A stretch of DNA of 32,769 nt from Verrucomicrobiaceae bacterium (lineage in GTDB: Bacteria; Verrucomicrobiota; Verrucomicrobiia; Verrucomicrobiales; Verrucomicrobiaceae), in contig JAJTDU010000025.1 of assembly GCA_021298725.1 (NCBI GenBank), forward strand, positions 1-32,769, given 5' to 3'. Shown here piece after piece: positions 1 to 7,378 of the stretch. A program made the position numbers and the translations under genes. The notes under the pieces were generated by a model that worked only from the letters and a program-made list of their open reading frames with translations, was not told the DNA's origin and did not search any database. How positions within the stretch are numbered: the first letter of the stretch is position 1; every line of letters starts with the position of its first letter.

Positions 1-22
1 GAAGTGCCAGCCTCCGCGCCCA

Positions 23-2269
23 ATGAACGAGCGCTACGAACTCATCGCCCCGATTGCCGAAGGCGGGCTGGGAACAGTCTTCAGGGCCCGCGACCGCCAA
101 CTGGGCCGTGAAGTGGCGGTGAAACGCCTCCGAATGGACAAGGCAAACGACCTCGGAACGGCCATGGACATGCTTATCCGCGAGGCGCAGCAGCAGTCCA
201 CACTCCAGCATCCGAACATCGTCACCGTGTATGACGCGGGTGTGGACGAAGAGGGCGGCTTCATCGTGATGGAGCTGGTGAAGGGCGAGACGCTGGAGGA
301 CATCATCATGCGCGGGGCGCTGACACTGGAGGACTTCGACTCGCTGGTGCGCCAGGTTTTGGAAGGCATGAGCGCTGCCCACGAGCAGGGCATCATCCAT
401 CTGGACCTGAAACCCGGAAACCTCATGGTGCAGAGGCTGAACACCGGGCGCTTTCAGGTGAAGATTCTCGACTTCGGACTGGCAAAAACGGCCCAGCAGC
501 CCGTGCAGCAGGAGACGGGCGAACCGGGCGGCCTGTTTGGCTCCGTCCACTTCATGGCACCGGAGCAGTTTGAGCGCGCCGATGTGGACGTGCGCACGGA
601 CATCTATGCACTAGGCTGCACTTTTTATTACGCGCTGACGCAAAAGCATCCCTTCTCCGGCGACACGAACCCCCAGGTGATGGTGGCGCATTTGTACCAC
701 CGCCTCACGCCACTGGCCGCCCTGCGCCCAGATCTGCCCGCAAACCTCGTGCAGTGGGTGTGCTGGCTTATCAACCGTGACCCGGCCAACCGCCCGGCCT
801 CCATCGCTGATGCACTGCAAGTTTACACAAACACCACGGCACAAACCAGTGCAGGCAAGGGTCTAGGAACCAAAAAACTCATCTCTGGGGCAGTGGGAAC
901 GAGTTCCTCACGTCTGGTCACTGGCAGCACGACCGGCAATTCCTCCTCCAAACTCGTGAGCCGCACCACGCCGCTGCCTACCCTGCCCTCACGCCCTGCC
1001 AAGGCCGTTTTTCCAAAATGGTCGTCCGTGATGCTGCCATTTCTTGTCATTCTTATCGGCGGTTTTGGAATCAAGCGCTTCATCGAGCGCTCACGCGAAG
1101 CCGGACGCCAGCAGCGCTTCGCGGAGATCGCCAACGCTGACAAACCGCAGGTCACAGACCTGGACATGCGCATGCTGTTTGATTACCTGGAAAATCCCAG
1201 GACCAGTGCTGCCGCAGCGCAGGCTCTGCGCCAGGCGGAAGGTGGAGACGTCGTCAATGACATGCTGGTGCGCCACCTCAGCTCCGCCAAAAGTCCCATG
1301 GCGAAGGAGGCTGATTTCGCCGAACAGGCCGCCGTTTCGGCCATCGAGGCGCAAAGTGACCGCAACAACGCCATCGCGCCGGTCATTGCGGCCTATCGTG
1401 GTGGAGACACGAAGGATGCCGTGAGGGCACTGCTGCTGCGTGTGCTTGGCCGTGTGGGCGGTGGAGATTCGCTCGCGGTAATCATGGAGGCCATGGCCGA
1501 TCCCGCCGTTATCGTGCGAAAAGCCGCTCTCAGTGCCATCGCCCAAGGGCCGTCTTCGGATCCCCTGCCCGCGCTCGCCGCACGGCTGCCGCATGAGAGT
1601 GATCCCGCCTGCCGTCTGCTGCTGCTGACGGCCGCCACGCAACTCTGCTCGCAGTCGGGCGAACTGCCACAGTCCGAGCTGTTTGCGCAGGCGCAGCGGC
1701 TCTACGAAGCCTCCAAGGACGTGCGTGAAAAAGACCAGGCGCTCGCCGCCATCAGCCGCCTCACCGAACCGCAGGCCGCTGCGTTTTTTGACGCGCTGTC
1801 TGTGAGTGACCCACAGCGCAAGGCCCAAGCCACAGCCATGAGCAAGGGCATCAACGCCGCACTGACCAAAGTCACTGCAGTGACTGATAACACCACGGTT
1901 TCCGCCGCAAAAGCTGATTACCCGAAGCTGGGGGCCATGGATTTGATGGCAGACATTTTGGTGAATTGGCTCAGCGTGGGCGACTGGGCTTCGTGGCATC
2001 TGCAATTCGACCAACCCGGCAAGTATGAGATCGCCGTGCGCCAGGCCTCCGAATCGCAGCGTGAAGGCGTGTATCAAGTCGTCATCGCAGGCAAAACCCT
2101 GCGCAACAGCGTCGTCCTCACCGGCAGCGCACAAGAGTTTCGCTCCTGCATCGTTGGCGAGGTCGAGATCAAGCGTCCTGGCATCTACCGCCTGCGCCTC
2201 AGTGCGCTGGAGGTGCCGGAGCGGCAGCAGCTTTTCCGGCTGAAGGCCATCGAACTGGTCAAGAAGTGA
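23..2269 (+). CDS. Membrane-anchored Ser/Thr protein kinase with HEAT-like repeats and a sugar-binding-like C-terminal domain
   Basis: PknB-type (Hanks) protein kinase, predicted to phosphorylate Ser/Thr on cytoplasmic targets. Visible motifs are a glycine loop (residues 12-17), ATP lysine K34 in VAVK, helix-C Glu E54, catalytic loop HLDLKPGN (126-133), DFG (150-152) and APE (179-181). The catalytic loop has HLD instead of HRD, so it is a non-RD kinase. A Thr/Ser-rich linker leads to one membrane segment (about 334-352). After it come alpha-helical repeats resembling HEAT repeats (about 370-600) and a beta-rich C-terminus (about 645-748) resembling the DUF5077/CBM6-like modules of Verrucomicrobia and Planctomycetes. 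By topology the C-terminal half should lie outside the cytoplasm, which suggests a sensor. The frame is open to the window edge with no upstream stop, so ATG 23 fits the kinase fold but a longer N-terminus is possible. Confidence 0.9.
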   Translation: MNERYELIAPIAEGGLGTVFRARDRQLGREVAVKRLRMDKANDLGTAMDMLIREAQQQSTLQHPNIVTVYDAGVDEEGGFIVMELVKGETLEDIIMRGALTLEDFDSLVRQVLEGMSAAHEQGIIHLDLKPGNLMVQRLNTGRFQVKILDFGLAKTAQQPVQQETGEPGGLFGSVHFMAPEQFERADVDVRTDIYALGCTFYYALTQKHPFSGDTNPQVMVAHLYHRLTPLAALRPDLPANLVQWVCWLINRDPANRPASIADALQVYTNTTAQTSAGKGLGTKKLISGAVGTSSSRLVTGSTTGNSSSKLVSRTTPLPTLPSRPAKAVFPKWSSVMLPFLVILIGGFGIKRFIERSREAGRQQRFAEIANADKPQVTDLDMRMLFDYLENPRTSAAAAQALRQAEGGDVVNDMLVRHLSSAKSPMAKEADFAEQAAVSAIEAQSDRNNAIAPVIAAYRGGDTKDAVRALLLRVLGRVGGGDSLAVIMEAMADPAVIVRKAALSAIAQGPSSDPLPALAARLPHESDPACRLLLLTAATQLCSQSGELPQSELFAQAQRLYEASKDVREKDQALAAISRLTEPQAAAFFDALSVSDPQRKAQATAMSKGINAALTKVTAVTDNTTVSAAKADYPKLGAMDLMADILVNWLSVGDWASWHLQFDQPGKYEIAVRQASESQREGVYQVVIAGKTLRNSVVLTGSAQEFRSCIVGEVEIKRPGIYRLRLSALEVPERQQLFRLKAIELVKK

Positions 2270-2351
2270 TCCGCTCGACGCAGGGATGGTGAAAGCTCCT
2301 TGCCATCACCCGGTGGGGCTTCCATCATGTCAGTTCAGTTCATCCTATCTC

Positions 2352-3038
2352 ATGATCCGCGCCGTTTTCTCCCTTCTGACCGCCGCATTTGCCATGCTCA
2401 CGCTCAACGCGTGCAGCATGATGCAGACACTCGTACCTGAGTTCAAAATGCCCAAGATTCCGCTGCCTAGCCTGAGAACTGTCACCAATCTGGTCCCCGG
2501 CATGCCGGATAAAGATCAAGTGGATGGAGAAGATCCCACCGTCCCTTTCAACTCACGTGGCACGCTCGGCTACGGCCATACCGTGCGGGTGGAAGCGTAT
2601 GAAGGAGCGCGTGGCACAGCACGCATCTACCGTGACATCTCCATGGTGGATACACAGGGCCTGCTGCCGCTGGGCAGCGTGGGCTCGGCCCGGGTCGGCG
2701 GTTTGACACTACCCAAGGCAGCCGAGGCGATCGCCGCCGCTTTTCGTCTCGCAGGCCGCAGCTCCCGCCCCATCACCATTCACATCATCTCAGTGGAGAA
2801 CACGCCGGTCATCTCGATCAATGGCGACGTGCGTGAGGCCGAGTTTATCCCCGTGTTTGAAGACATCACCGTGGAGCGGGCGGCAACGGTCTCCGGCGGG
2901 CGCAAGGCTGGCTCCACGGCGCACGGCGTTTACATCACCCGCGAAGGCCAACGCCGTTTCTTCACCTCGCTGGAGAACGCCAGCAACGATTGGGAGCCCC
3001 AGGCTGGCGACATCATCACCCTATCTCCAGACATCTAA
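2352..3038 (+). CDS. Polysaccharide export (Wza/SLBB-type) lipoprotein
   Basis: Predicted outer-membrane lipoprotein of 228 residues. The chosen ATG gives a signal peptide MIRAVFSLLTAAFAMLTLNAC with lipobox LNAC. An in-frame start 66 bases upstream would put 22 unrelated residues before the signal peptide and was not used. The body has the poly_export pattern: a GYGHTVRVEAYEG stretch in the position of 'xPGDxLxVxVxG', then a beta-strand plus 'LPLGSVGSARVGGLTLPKA' segment, then an SLBB-like strand 'VISINGDVREAEFIPV'. Family members form the periplasmic/outer-membrane exit path for capsule or exopolysaccharide. No polymerase, flippase or glycosyltransferase gene lies nearby, so the substrate is unknown. 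It starts 82 bases after the kinase and ends 3 bases before the DoxX-like gene. Confidence 0.75.
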   Translation: MIRAVFSLLTAAFAMLTLNACSMMQTLVPEFKMPKIPLPSLRTVTNLVPGMPDKDQVDGEDPTVPFNSRGTLGYGHTVRVEAYEGARGTARIYRDISMVDTQGLLPLGSVGSARVGGLTLPKAAEAIAAAFRLAGRSSRPITIHIISVENTPVISINGDVREAEFIPVFEDITVERAATVSGGRKAGSTAHGVYITREGQRRFFTSLENASNDWEPQAGDIITLSPDI

Positions 3039-3041
3039 TTC

Positions 3042-3518
3042 ATGCTCGAATACACCGGAGGCAATCCCAGCATGCCGCAGAATCCGCTTGGTTCTTTGTT
3101 CAAAACCGTCGCCATCATGCGCATCGGTGCCGGGACACTGCTGTTGGTGCGGCACGGTTGGGGCGGGGCGCTCAGCGCGTATCACTTTTTCTGGAAAGAA
3201 CAGCCCTGGGCATGGGTCACGGCCTTTCACGAGGCCGGACTGCCCTACCCGCACCTGACGGCTCCCATCGCCGCCGTTGTCGTCGTAGGCGTGGCTCTGA
3301 GCTGGGTTATTGGCTTCCTCACCCGCCTATTTGCGTTCATTTTTCTGCCCGTGGTCATCACCGCGCTCGTGATTCTGCAAAAAGCTGGTTCCGTGCAGCT
3401 TGAGGCCGCGTGGCTGTATCTATTCATCGCCGTGACACTGCTCTTGTATGGATCGGGCGCGGTCTCGGTGGATCAATTATTCCGCCTGGGCCAAGGCGGA
3501 TCCAAAAAACGCCGCTGA
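3042..3518 (+). CDS. DoxX-family integral membrane protein
   Basis: Small membrane protein (158 residues) with the DoxX-like arrangement: an N-terminal amphipathic stretch with 'IMRIGAGTLLLVRHG' and then about three more hydrophobic helices (roughly residues 75-95, 95-115 and 120-140), ending in a basic tail. DoxX-like proteins are poorly characterised and have been linked to redox or thiol homeostasis in some bacteria. The start is 3 bases after the previous stop; an internal ATG at 3072 is an equally possible start. The stop TGA shares its A with the ATG of ruvC, so the two are probably translationally coupled. Confidence 0.7.
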   Translation: MLEYTGGNPSMPQNPLGSLFKTVAIMRIGAGTLLLVRHGWGGALSAYHFFWKEQPWAWVTAFHEAGLPYPHLTAPIAAVVVVGVALSWVIGFLTRLFAFIFLPVVITALVILQKAGSVQLEAAWLYLFIAVTLLLYGSGAVSVDQLFRLGQGGSKKRR

Positions 3519-4018
3519 TGGCCCGCATCATCCGCAGCAGCGATCCAACCGCCGTCAACGCGGTCGAGCGCGTGCTCGCCATCGACCCCGCCCTGCGGAA
3601 AACCGGCTGGGCGGTGGTGGAATGCGAAAAAGGCCAGTTGAAGGCCCTGGCTTGGGGCGTCATTCACAACAAGCCCAATCTGCTGCCCTCCGGCTGCCTC
3701 GTCGCCATCCGTGAAGGACTGCTGGAGGTGCAGAGCTTCAAAACAGCCATCGTGCTCGGCACGGCACGCGGTGCGTGCTTGATCGCCGCCGCCGAGCATG
3801 GCCTGCCGATTTATGAATACGCCCCGCGTGAGATTAAACAGGCCGCCGTGGGCCGTGGAGCGGCGCAAAAGGACCAAGTGGCCTTCATGATCCGCGCCCA
3901 GCTCCGCCTGCGGGAAACTCCGTCTCCTGACGCTGCTGACGCCCTAGCCGCCGCGATCACGCATTTCCAAAATAGCGCCGCCGCTCGCGCCACGGAGCGT
4001 GAAACACGGCGCGTTTGA
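3518..4018 (+). CDS. ruvC: Holliday junction endonuclease RuvC, with an internal deletion
   Basis: RuvC resolves Holliday junctions after branch migration by RuvAB. The ATG overlaps the preceding TGA by one base. The RNase-H-like core is clear: AIDPALRKTGWAVVE (catalytic Asp D23), LGTARGACLIAAAE, LPIYEYAPREIKQ and SPDAADALAAAITH (Asp pair D138/D141). Against E. coli RuvC, about 16-17 residues are missing between 'LPSG' (57-60) and 'QSFKTAIVLG' (72-81). This is the helix and strand that precede the catalytic Glu. E66 in 'AIREGLLEV' sits at the right spacing from the following conserved Ala to be that Glu, so the acidic quartet may survive while the preceding secondary structure is lost. The 166-residue length looks normal only because the N-terminus is about 16 residues longer than in E. 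coli. ruvA and ruvB are not adjacent. Confidence 0.85.
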   Translation: MARIIRSSDPTAVNAVERVLAIDPALRKTGWAVVECEKGQLKALAWGVIHNKPNLLPSGCLVAIREGLLEVQSFKTAIVLGTARGACLIAAAEHGLPIYEYAPREIKQAAVGRGAAQKDQVAFMIRAQLRLRETPSPDAADALAAAITHFQNSAAARATERETRRV

Positions 4019-4056
4019 GACGCTGCCGCTCAATTTTGCGAATGGGTGATTGCGCA

Positions 4057-4085
4057 TTGTCTTTCAGGCGGGCATAAGGTTTAAT
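4057..4085 (+). promoter_or_regulatory. Predicted sigma-70 promoter of the ABC-transport operon
   Basis: A -35 box TTGTCT (4057-4062) and a -10 box TTTAAT (4080-4085) are separated by 17 bases. Transcription should start near 4092, leaving a short pyrimidine-rich leader of about 36 nucleotides before ATG 4128. It lies in the 109-base gap after ruvC, where an operon break is expected. Confidence 0.5.
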
Positions 4086-4127
4086 TTCTATTCCTTTCCC
4101 ACCCGCCAACACCTCTCTTCCCGGTCC

Positions 4128-5093
4128 ATGATTGATGTACAGAACCTCACCAAGCAGTACGCTGGGCGGACTGCGGTGAACAACATCTCCTTCCAGGTCG
4201 AGCCGGGGGAAATCGTGGGCTTTCTGGGGCCAAACGGGGCCGGAAAATCGACTACGATGCGGATTTTAAGCGGCTACATGCCCGCCACGTCTGGACGCGC
4301 TCAGGTGGCAGGCTTTGACGTGTTTCAGCAGTCTCTCGATGTGCGGCGCTCCGTCGGCTACATGCCAGAAATGGCCCCGCTCTACACGGACATGAAGGTG
4401 AAGGAGTACCTGCGCTTCCGGGCGGAGCTGAAAGGCCTCGGCGGCCTAGCCATGCGCAAGCGTGTGGGCGAGGTGATGGAACTGACTGGCATCAACGACA
4501 TGCGGCGGCGTTTGATCGGCAATTTGTCCAAAGGTTACCGCCAACGCGTGGCGCTGGCGGACGCCCTCGTCCACCGCCCAAAACTCTTGATTCTCGACGA
4601 GCCAACCAACGGCCTCGACCCGGTGCAAATCCGTCAGGTGCGTGACCTTCTACGCAATTTAAAATCCAAGCACACCGTGCTGCTATCCACGCACATTTTG
4701 CATGAGGTGGAGCAGACCTGCGACCGCGTGGTGATGATCCACCAAGGCCGCATCCGTGCCAACGACACCCCGGAAAACCTGACCAGCCAACTCCGCTCCA
4801 CCACCCTGCTGCACCTCGAACTCGAAGGCGTGGGCAATCTGGCGGAAAAACTGGCGGCCCTCCCCGGCGTGCGCAAAACCAACGAAGAAAAGTTGTTGGT
4901 CCACCCCTGGCGGCGCTTCACCCTTCGTGTGGAGCCAGGCCATGACGTGCGAGATGCGGTGCTGGATCTCGCCTTGAGACAAAAATGGCGCGTCCGCGAG
5001 ATGCACCGCCAGCTCCCGACCTTGGAGGATGTCTTCGTCGAGCTATCCATGAACGCCGGCATTCCTGGCGACATCCCCACTCACGTCCTATGA
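4128..5093 (+). CDS. ABC transporter ATP-binding protein (GldA-like)
   Basis: Cytoplasmic ATPase of an ABC-2 type exporter, 321 residues. Walker A is GPNGAGKS (34-41), the signature is a degenerate LSKGY (133-137) followed by RQRVALADAL, and Walker B is LLILDEPTNGLDP (153-165); the H-loop is in LLSTHILHEVE. A C-terminal domain of about 80 residues follows, as in GldA/DrrA-type ATPases. ATG 4128 begins exactly at the conserved 'MIDVQNLTKQY'; an upstream in-frame ATG at 4050 would overlap the predicted promoter. The stop overlaps the permease start as ATGA. The set ATPase-permease-GldG-like-DUF4340 is a recurrent operon. In Bacteroidetes the GldAFG version supports gliding; elsewhere its substrate is unknown. 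Confidence 0.92.
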   Translation: MIDVQNLTKQYAGRTAVNNISFQVEPGEIVGFLGPNGAGKSTTMRILSGYMPATSGRAQVAGFDVFQQSLDVRRSVGYMPEMAPLYTDMKVKEYLRFRAELKGLGGLAMRKRVGEVMELTGINDMRRRLIGNLSKGYRQRVALADALVHRPKLLILDEPTNGLDPVQIRQVRDLLRNLKSKHTVLLSTHILHEVEQTCDRVVMIHQGRIRANDTPENLTSQLRSTTLLHLELEGVGNLAEKLAALPGVRKTNEEKLLVHPWRRFTLRVEPGHDVRDAVLDLALRQKWRVREMHRQLPTLEDVFVELSMNAGIPGDIPTHVL

Positions 5094-5848
5094 GGATTTT
5101 CTGGATTCTGCTCAAAAAAGAGCTGCACAGCTTTTTCGTCTCGCCCGTGGCCTATGTGGTGCTGGCACTGGTGATGGTCTTGAACGGTTTCGCCTTCCGC
5201 GCCGCACTATCCGTGCTCGAAAGTGCCCCGAGTGAAGGCTCCATCGTGAGCTGGACCTTCCACGCCATGTGGTTCTGGCTGTCGTACTTCTTCATCTTCC
5301 CGCTGCTAACGATGCGCCTCTTCGCGGAGGAGAAAAAGCTCGGCACGCTGGAGACGCTGTTCACCGCACCGGTGCGCGCTTGGCAGGTAGTGGGTTCCAA
5401 ATACTTGGCCTCGGTCATTGTTTACTGCGTGCTGTGGCTACCGAGCCTGTTCAACTTCAAGTTCTCCTCCTGGATCAGCGCCGGGCAGGTGGAGGTGCCT
5501 GCCGGAGCCATGCAGGGGGCCTATCTCATCCTGGTCGTGATGGGCATGTTTAACCTAGCCGTGGGCTGCTTCGCCTCCTCACTCACCTCGAATCAGATCG
5601 TCGCGGCGATCATTTCCTTCACCCTGAGCCTCATGCATTTCCTGCTGGGCATTTTCATCATGGTGGTGGGCCGGAAAATCTCCGACTCCATTGTCGATGT
5701 GGTCAATTACTTCGCCGCCACGGAGCACATCCGCATTTTCACCGCCGGACTCATCGACAGCCGCCCGCTGGCTTACTACCTCAGCATGTCCCTGCTGTTT
5801 CTCACCTTCACGCACCACATCGTGGAGTTCCGCCGCTGGCGCCCGTGA
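5090..5848 (+). CDS. ABC-2 type transporter permease (GldF-like)
   Basis: Integral membrane subunit of 252 residues with about six hydrophobic segments. It has the typical N-terminus 'LLKKELHSFFVSPVAYVVLAL' and the conserved 'LTMRLFAEEKKLGTLETLFTAPV' loop that contacts the ATPase in ABC-2/GldF permeases. The start is fixed by the 4-base ATGA overlap with the ATPase gene, implying coupled translation. The next gene starts 23 bases downstream. Family identity is secure; the substrate cannot be told from sequence. Confidence 0.9.
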   Translation: MRIFWILLKKELHSFFVSPVAYVVLALVMVLNGFAFRAALSVLESAPSEGSIVSWTFHAMWFWLSYFFIFPLLTMRLFAEEKKLGTLETLFTAPVRAWQVVGSKYLASVIVYCVLWLPSLFNFKFSSWISAGQVEVPAGAMQGAYLILVVMGMFNLAVGCFASSLTSNQIVAAIISFTLSLMHFLLGIFIMVVGRKISDSIVDVVNYFAATEHIRIFTAGLIDSRPLAYYLSMSLLFLTFTHHIVEFRRWRP

Positions 5849-5871
5849 TCGCCGTTTGAACTCTTCTTCTC

Positions 5872-7365
5872 ATGCCGGATTCCGAACCGCCTCAAGAAAC
5901 CGCCGCCGCTCCACGCGAGATGCCGAAGCGTTACGGCATCGGCATGAACGTCTTCATTCAGGTCGTTCTGGCCTTGGCCTTATTCGTCGGCATCAATCGC
6001 CTCAGCTACCGCCATTACTGGCGCTGGGATCTCAGCCCCGGCCAGGAGTACACCCTGAGCCAGGACACGCTGAACTACCTGTCCCATCTCTCACGCGATG
6101 TGCAGATCTACATCGTCTTCGGGCGTGACTCGAAGGTGTATGGCGAGGTGCAGTCCCTCTCCGAAGAATACCGCCTGCACGGACGCCAGCGCATCAAGAT
6201 CCGCTCCATCGACCCCGTGCGCGACATTGAGCGTGCCGAACAGCTCAAGGCTGACACGGGCCTCTCTCTCGCGCAAAACGGTGTATTACTGCGCTGTGGG
6301 AACAACAAACGGTTCATCACCGAGGAGGAACTCGTCATCCGCGAATCAGGCACGAGTACCAACCGACAGATCATCGAGTTTCGTGGGGAGGATGCCATCA
6401 GCTCCGCACTCATTTCCGTCGTGGAGGGCCGTGTACGCCGGTTTTATTATGTCGTCGGTAAAGGCAGCCGCTCCGAGACCTCGCTCAGCGACGCCTACAA
6501 TGCCGCCCTGGACCTCGGGAGGCAGCAGAACTTCGAAATCGTGTCCATCAACCTCTCCGAAGTGAGCAAAGTCCCTGCCGATGCCGACGGGCTGCTGCTG
6601 CTCGGTGCGCGGTATGACCTTTCTGAACGCGAGATCGTCATGCTCGATGAATACTGGAAGAGGAAACGTGCCGGACTCTTCATCATGCTCGATCCGGGTG
6701 GCGAGACGGCGCGGCTTTCCGCGTTCCTTGCCCTCAACGGCGTCCGTCCGCGTGGCGACCGCGTCCTAGTGGCTGAGAGCACGAGCACGGGTGCAAAGAA
6801 GGAGTTTTCTGTGCAGGCTGAGTTCATGAAGGAAGTGCCTTTTATCCGTCACCTCACCTCATCCTCGATCACTCTCGTCGGTCAGTCGGAGTCTCTCGAC
6901 CTGCGTTCTGACGATCCCGCGCTCAGAGAGCAATCCATCAACGTCCTGCCACTCCTCCGCGCCTCGCCGCGCTACTGGGGCGAATCGCAGTTCCTTGAAG
7001 AGCTGCCTGTTGTCGATGAGAAGGACACGGTCCCGCCGATCTATCTGTCCGCCAGCATTGAGCGAGGTGCCGTGGAAGATGAAAGCCTGCGGGCCGAAAG
7101 CTCACGCATGGTCGTGGTGTCGAACTCCACCCTGCTCGACAAACAGACGATGCTTGCCGTCGGTCGTGATTTTGTGGCTGCCGGGCTGAACTGGCTGATG
7201 GCGCGTGAAAGTCGCATCGGCATCACCGCAAAGCCGAAGCGCTCCTACCGCATCCAGCTCACCTCGCGCCAGCACGAGCTGATCTTCTGGGTCACCTCGA
7301 TCACCCTGCCGGGCATCGTCCTGGGCTTCGGTTTCATGATCTGGGCTGGGCGGCGGGCCGCATGA
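5872..7365 (+). CDS. GldG-like ABC transporter auxiliary protein
   Basis: 497 residues. A short Pro/Glu-rich cytoplasmic tail precedes one membrane helix (about 25-44, 'MNVFIQVVLALALFVGINRLSY'), then 'WDLSPGQEYTLSQDTLNYLSHL', the hallmark start of the GldG/ABC_transp_aux domain. A large extracytoplasmic domain ends in a second helix (about 467-488, 'FWVTSITLPGIVLGFGFMIW') and a short basic tail. GldG-type proteins are obligate partners of the ATPase and permease encoded just upstream. The gene is 23 bases from the permease and 13 bases from the DUF4340 gene, so all four are probably one transcript. Confidence 0.88.
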   Translation: MPDSEPPQETAAAPREMPKRYGIGMNVFIQVVLALALFVGINRLSYRHYWRWDLSPGQEYTLSQDTLNYLSHLSRDVQIYIVFGRDSKVYGEVQSLSEEYRLHGRQRIKIRSIDPVRDIERAEQLKADTGLSLAQNGVLLRCGNNKRFITEEELVIRESGTSTNRQIIEFRGEDAISSALISVVEGRVRRFYYVVGKGSRSETSLSDAYNAALDLGRQQNFEIVSINLSEVSKVPADADGLLLLGARYDLSEREIVMLDEYWKRKRAGLFIMLDPGGETARLSAFLALNGVRPRGDRVLVAESTSTGAKKEFSVQAEFMKEVPFIRHLTSSSITLVGQSESLDLRSDDPALREQSINVLPLLRASPRYWGESQFLEELPVVDEKDTVPPIYLSASIERGAVEDESLRAESSRMVVVSNSTLLDKQTMLAVGRDFVAAGLNWLMARESRIGITAKPKRSYRIQLTSRQHELIFWVTSITLPGIVLGFGFMIWAGRRAA

Positions 7366-7378
7366 GCTGATTTTTCGC

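Noticed and set aside
1091-2134. Long minus-strand open frame (about 347 codons) opposite the kinase gene
   Set aside because: Antisense shadow of a GC-rich coding region; low-complexity His/Gly/Arg-rich translation with no domain, whereas the plus-strand protein has clear motifs.
3410-3517. Upstream in-frame start that would lengthen RuvC by 36 residues
   Set aside because: The extra residues overlap the DoxX-like coding region and resemble nothing; the TGATG junction at 3516-3520 gives a natural coupled start.
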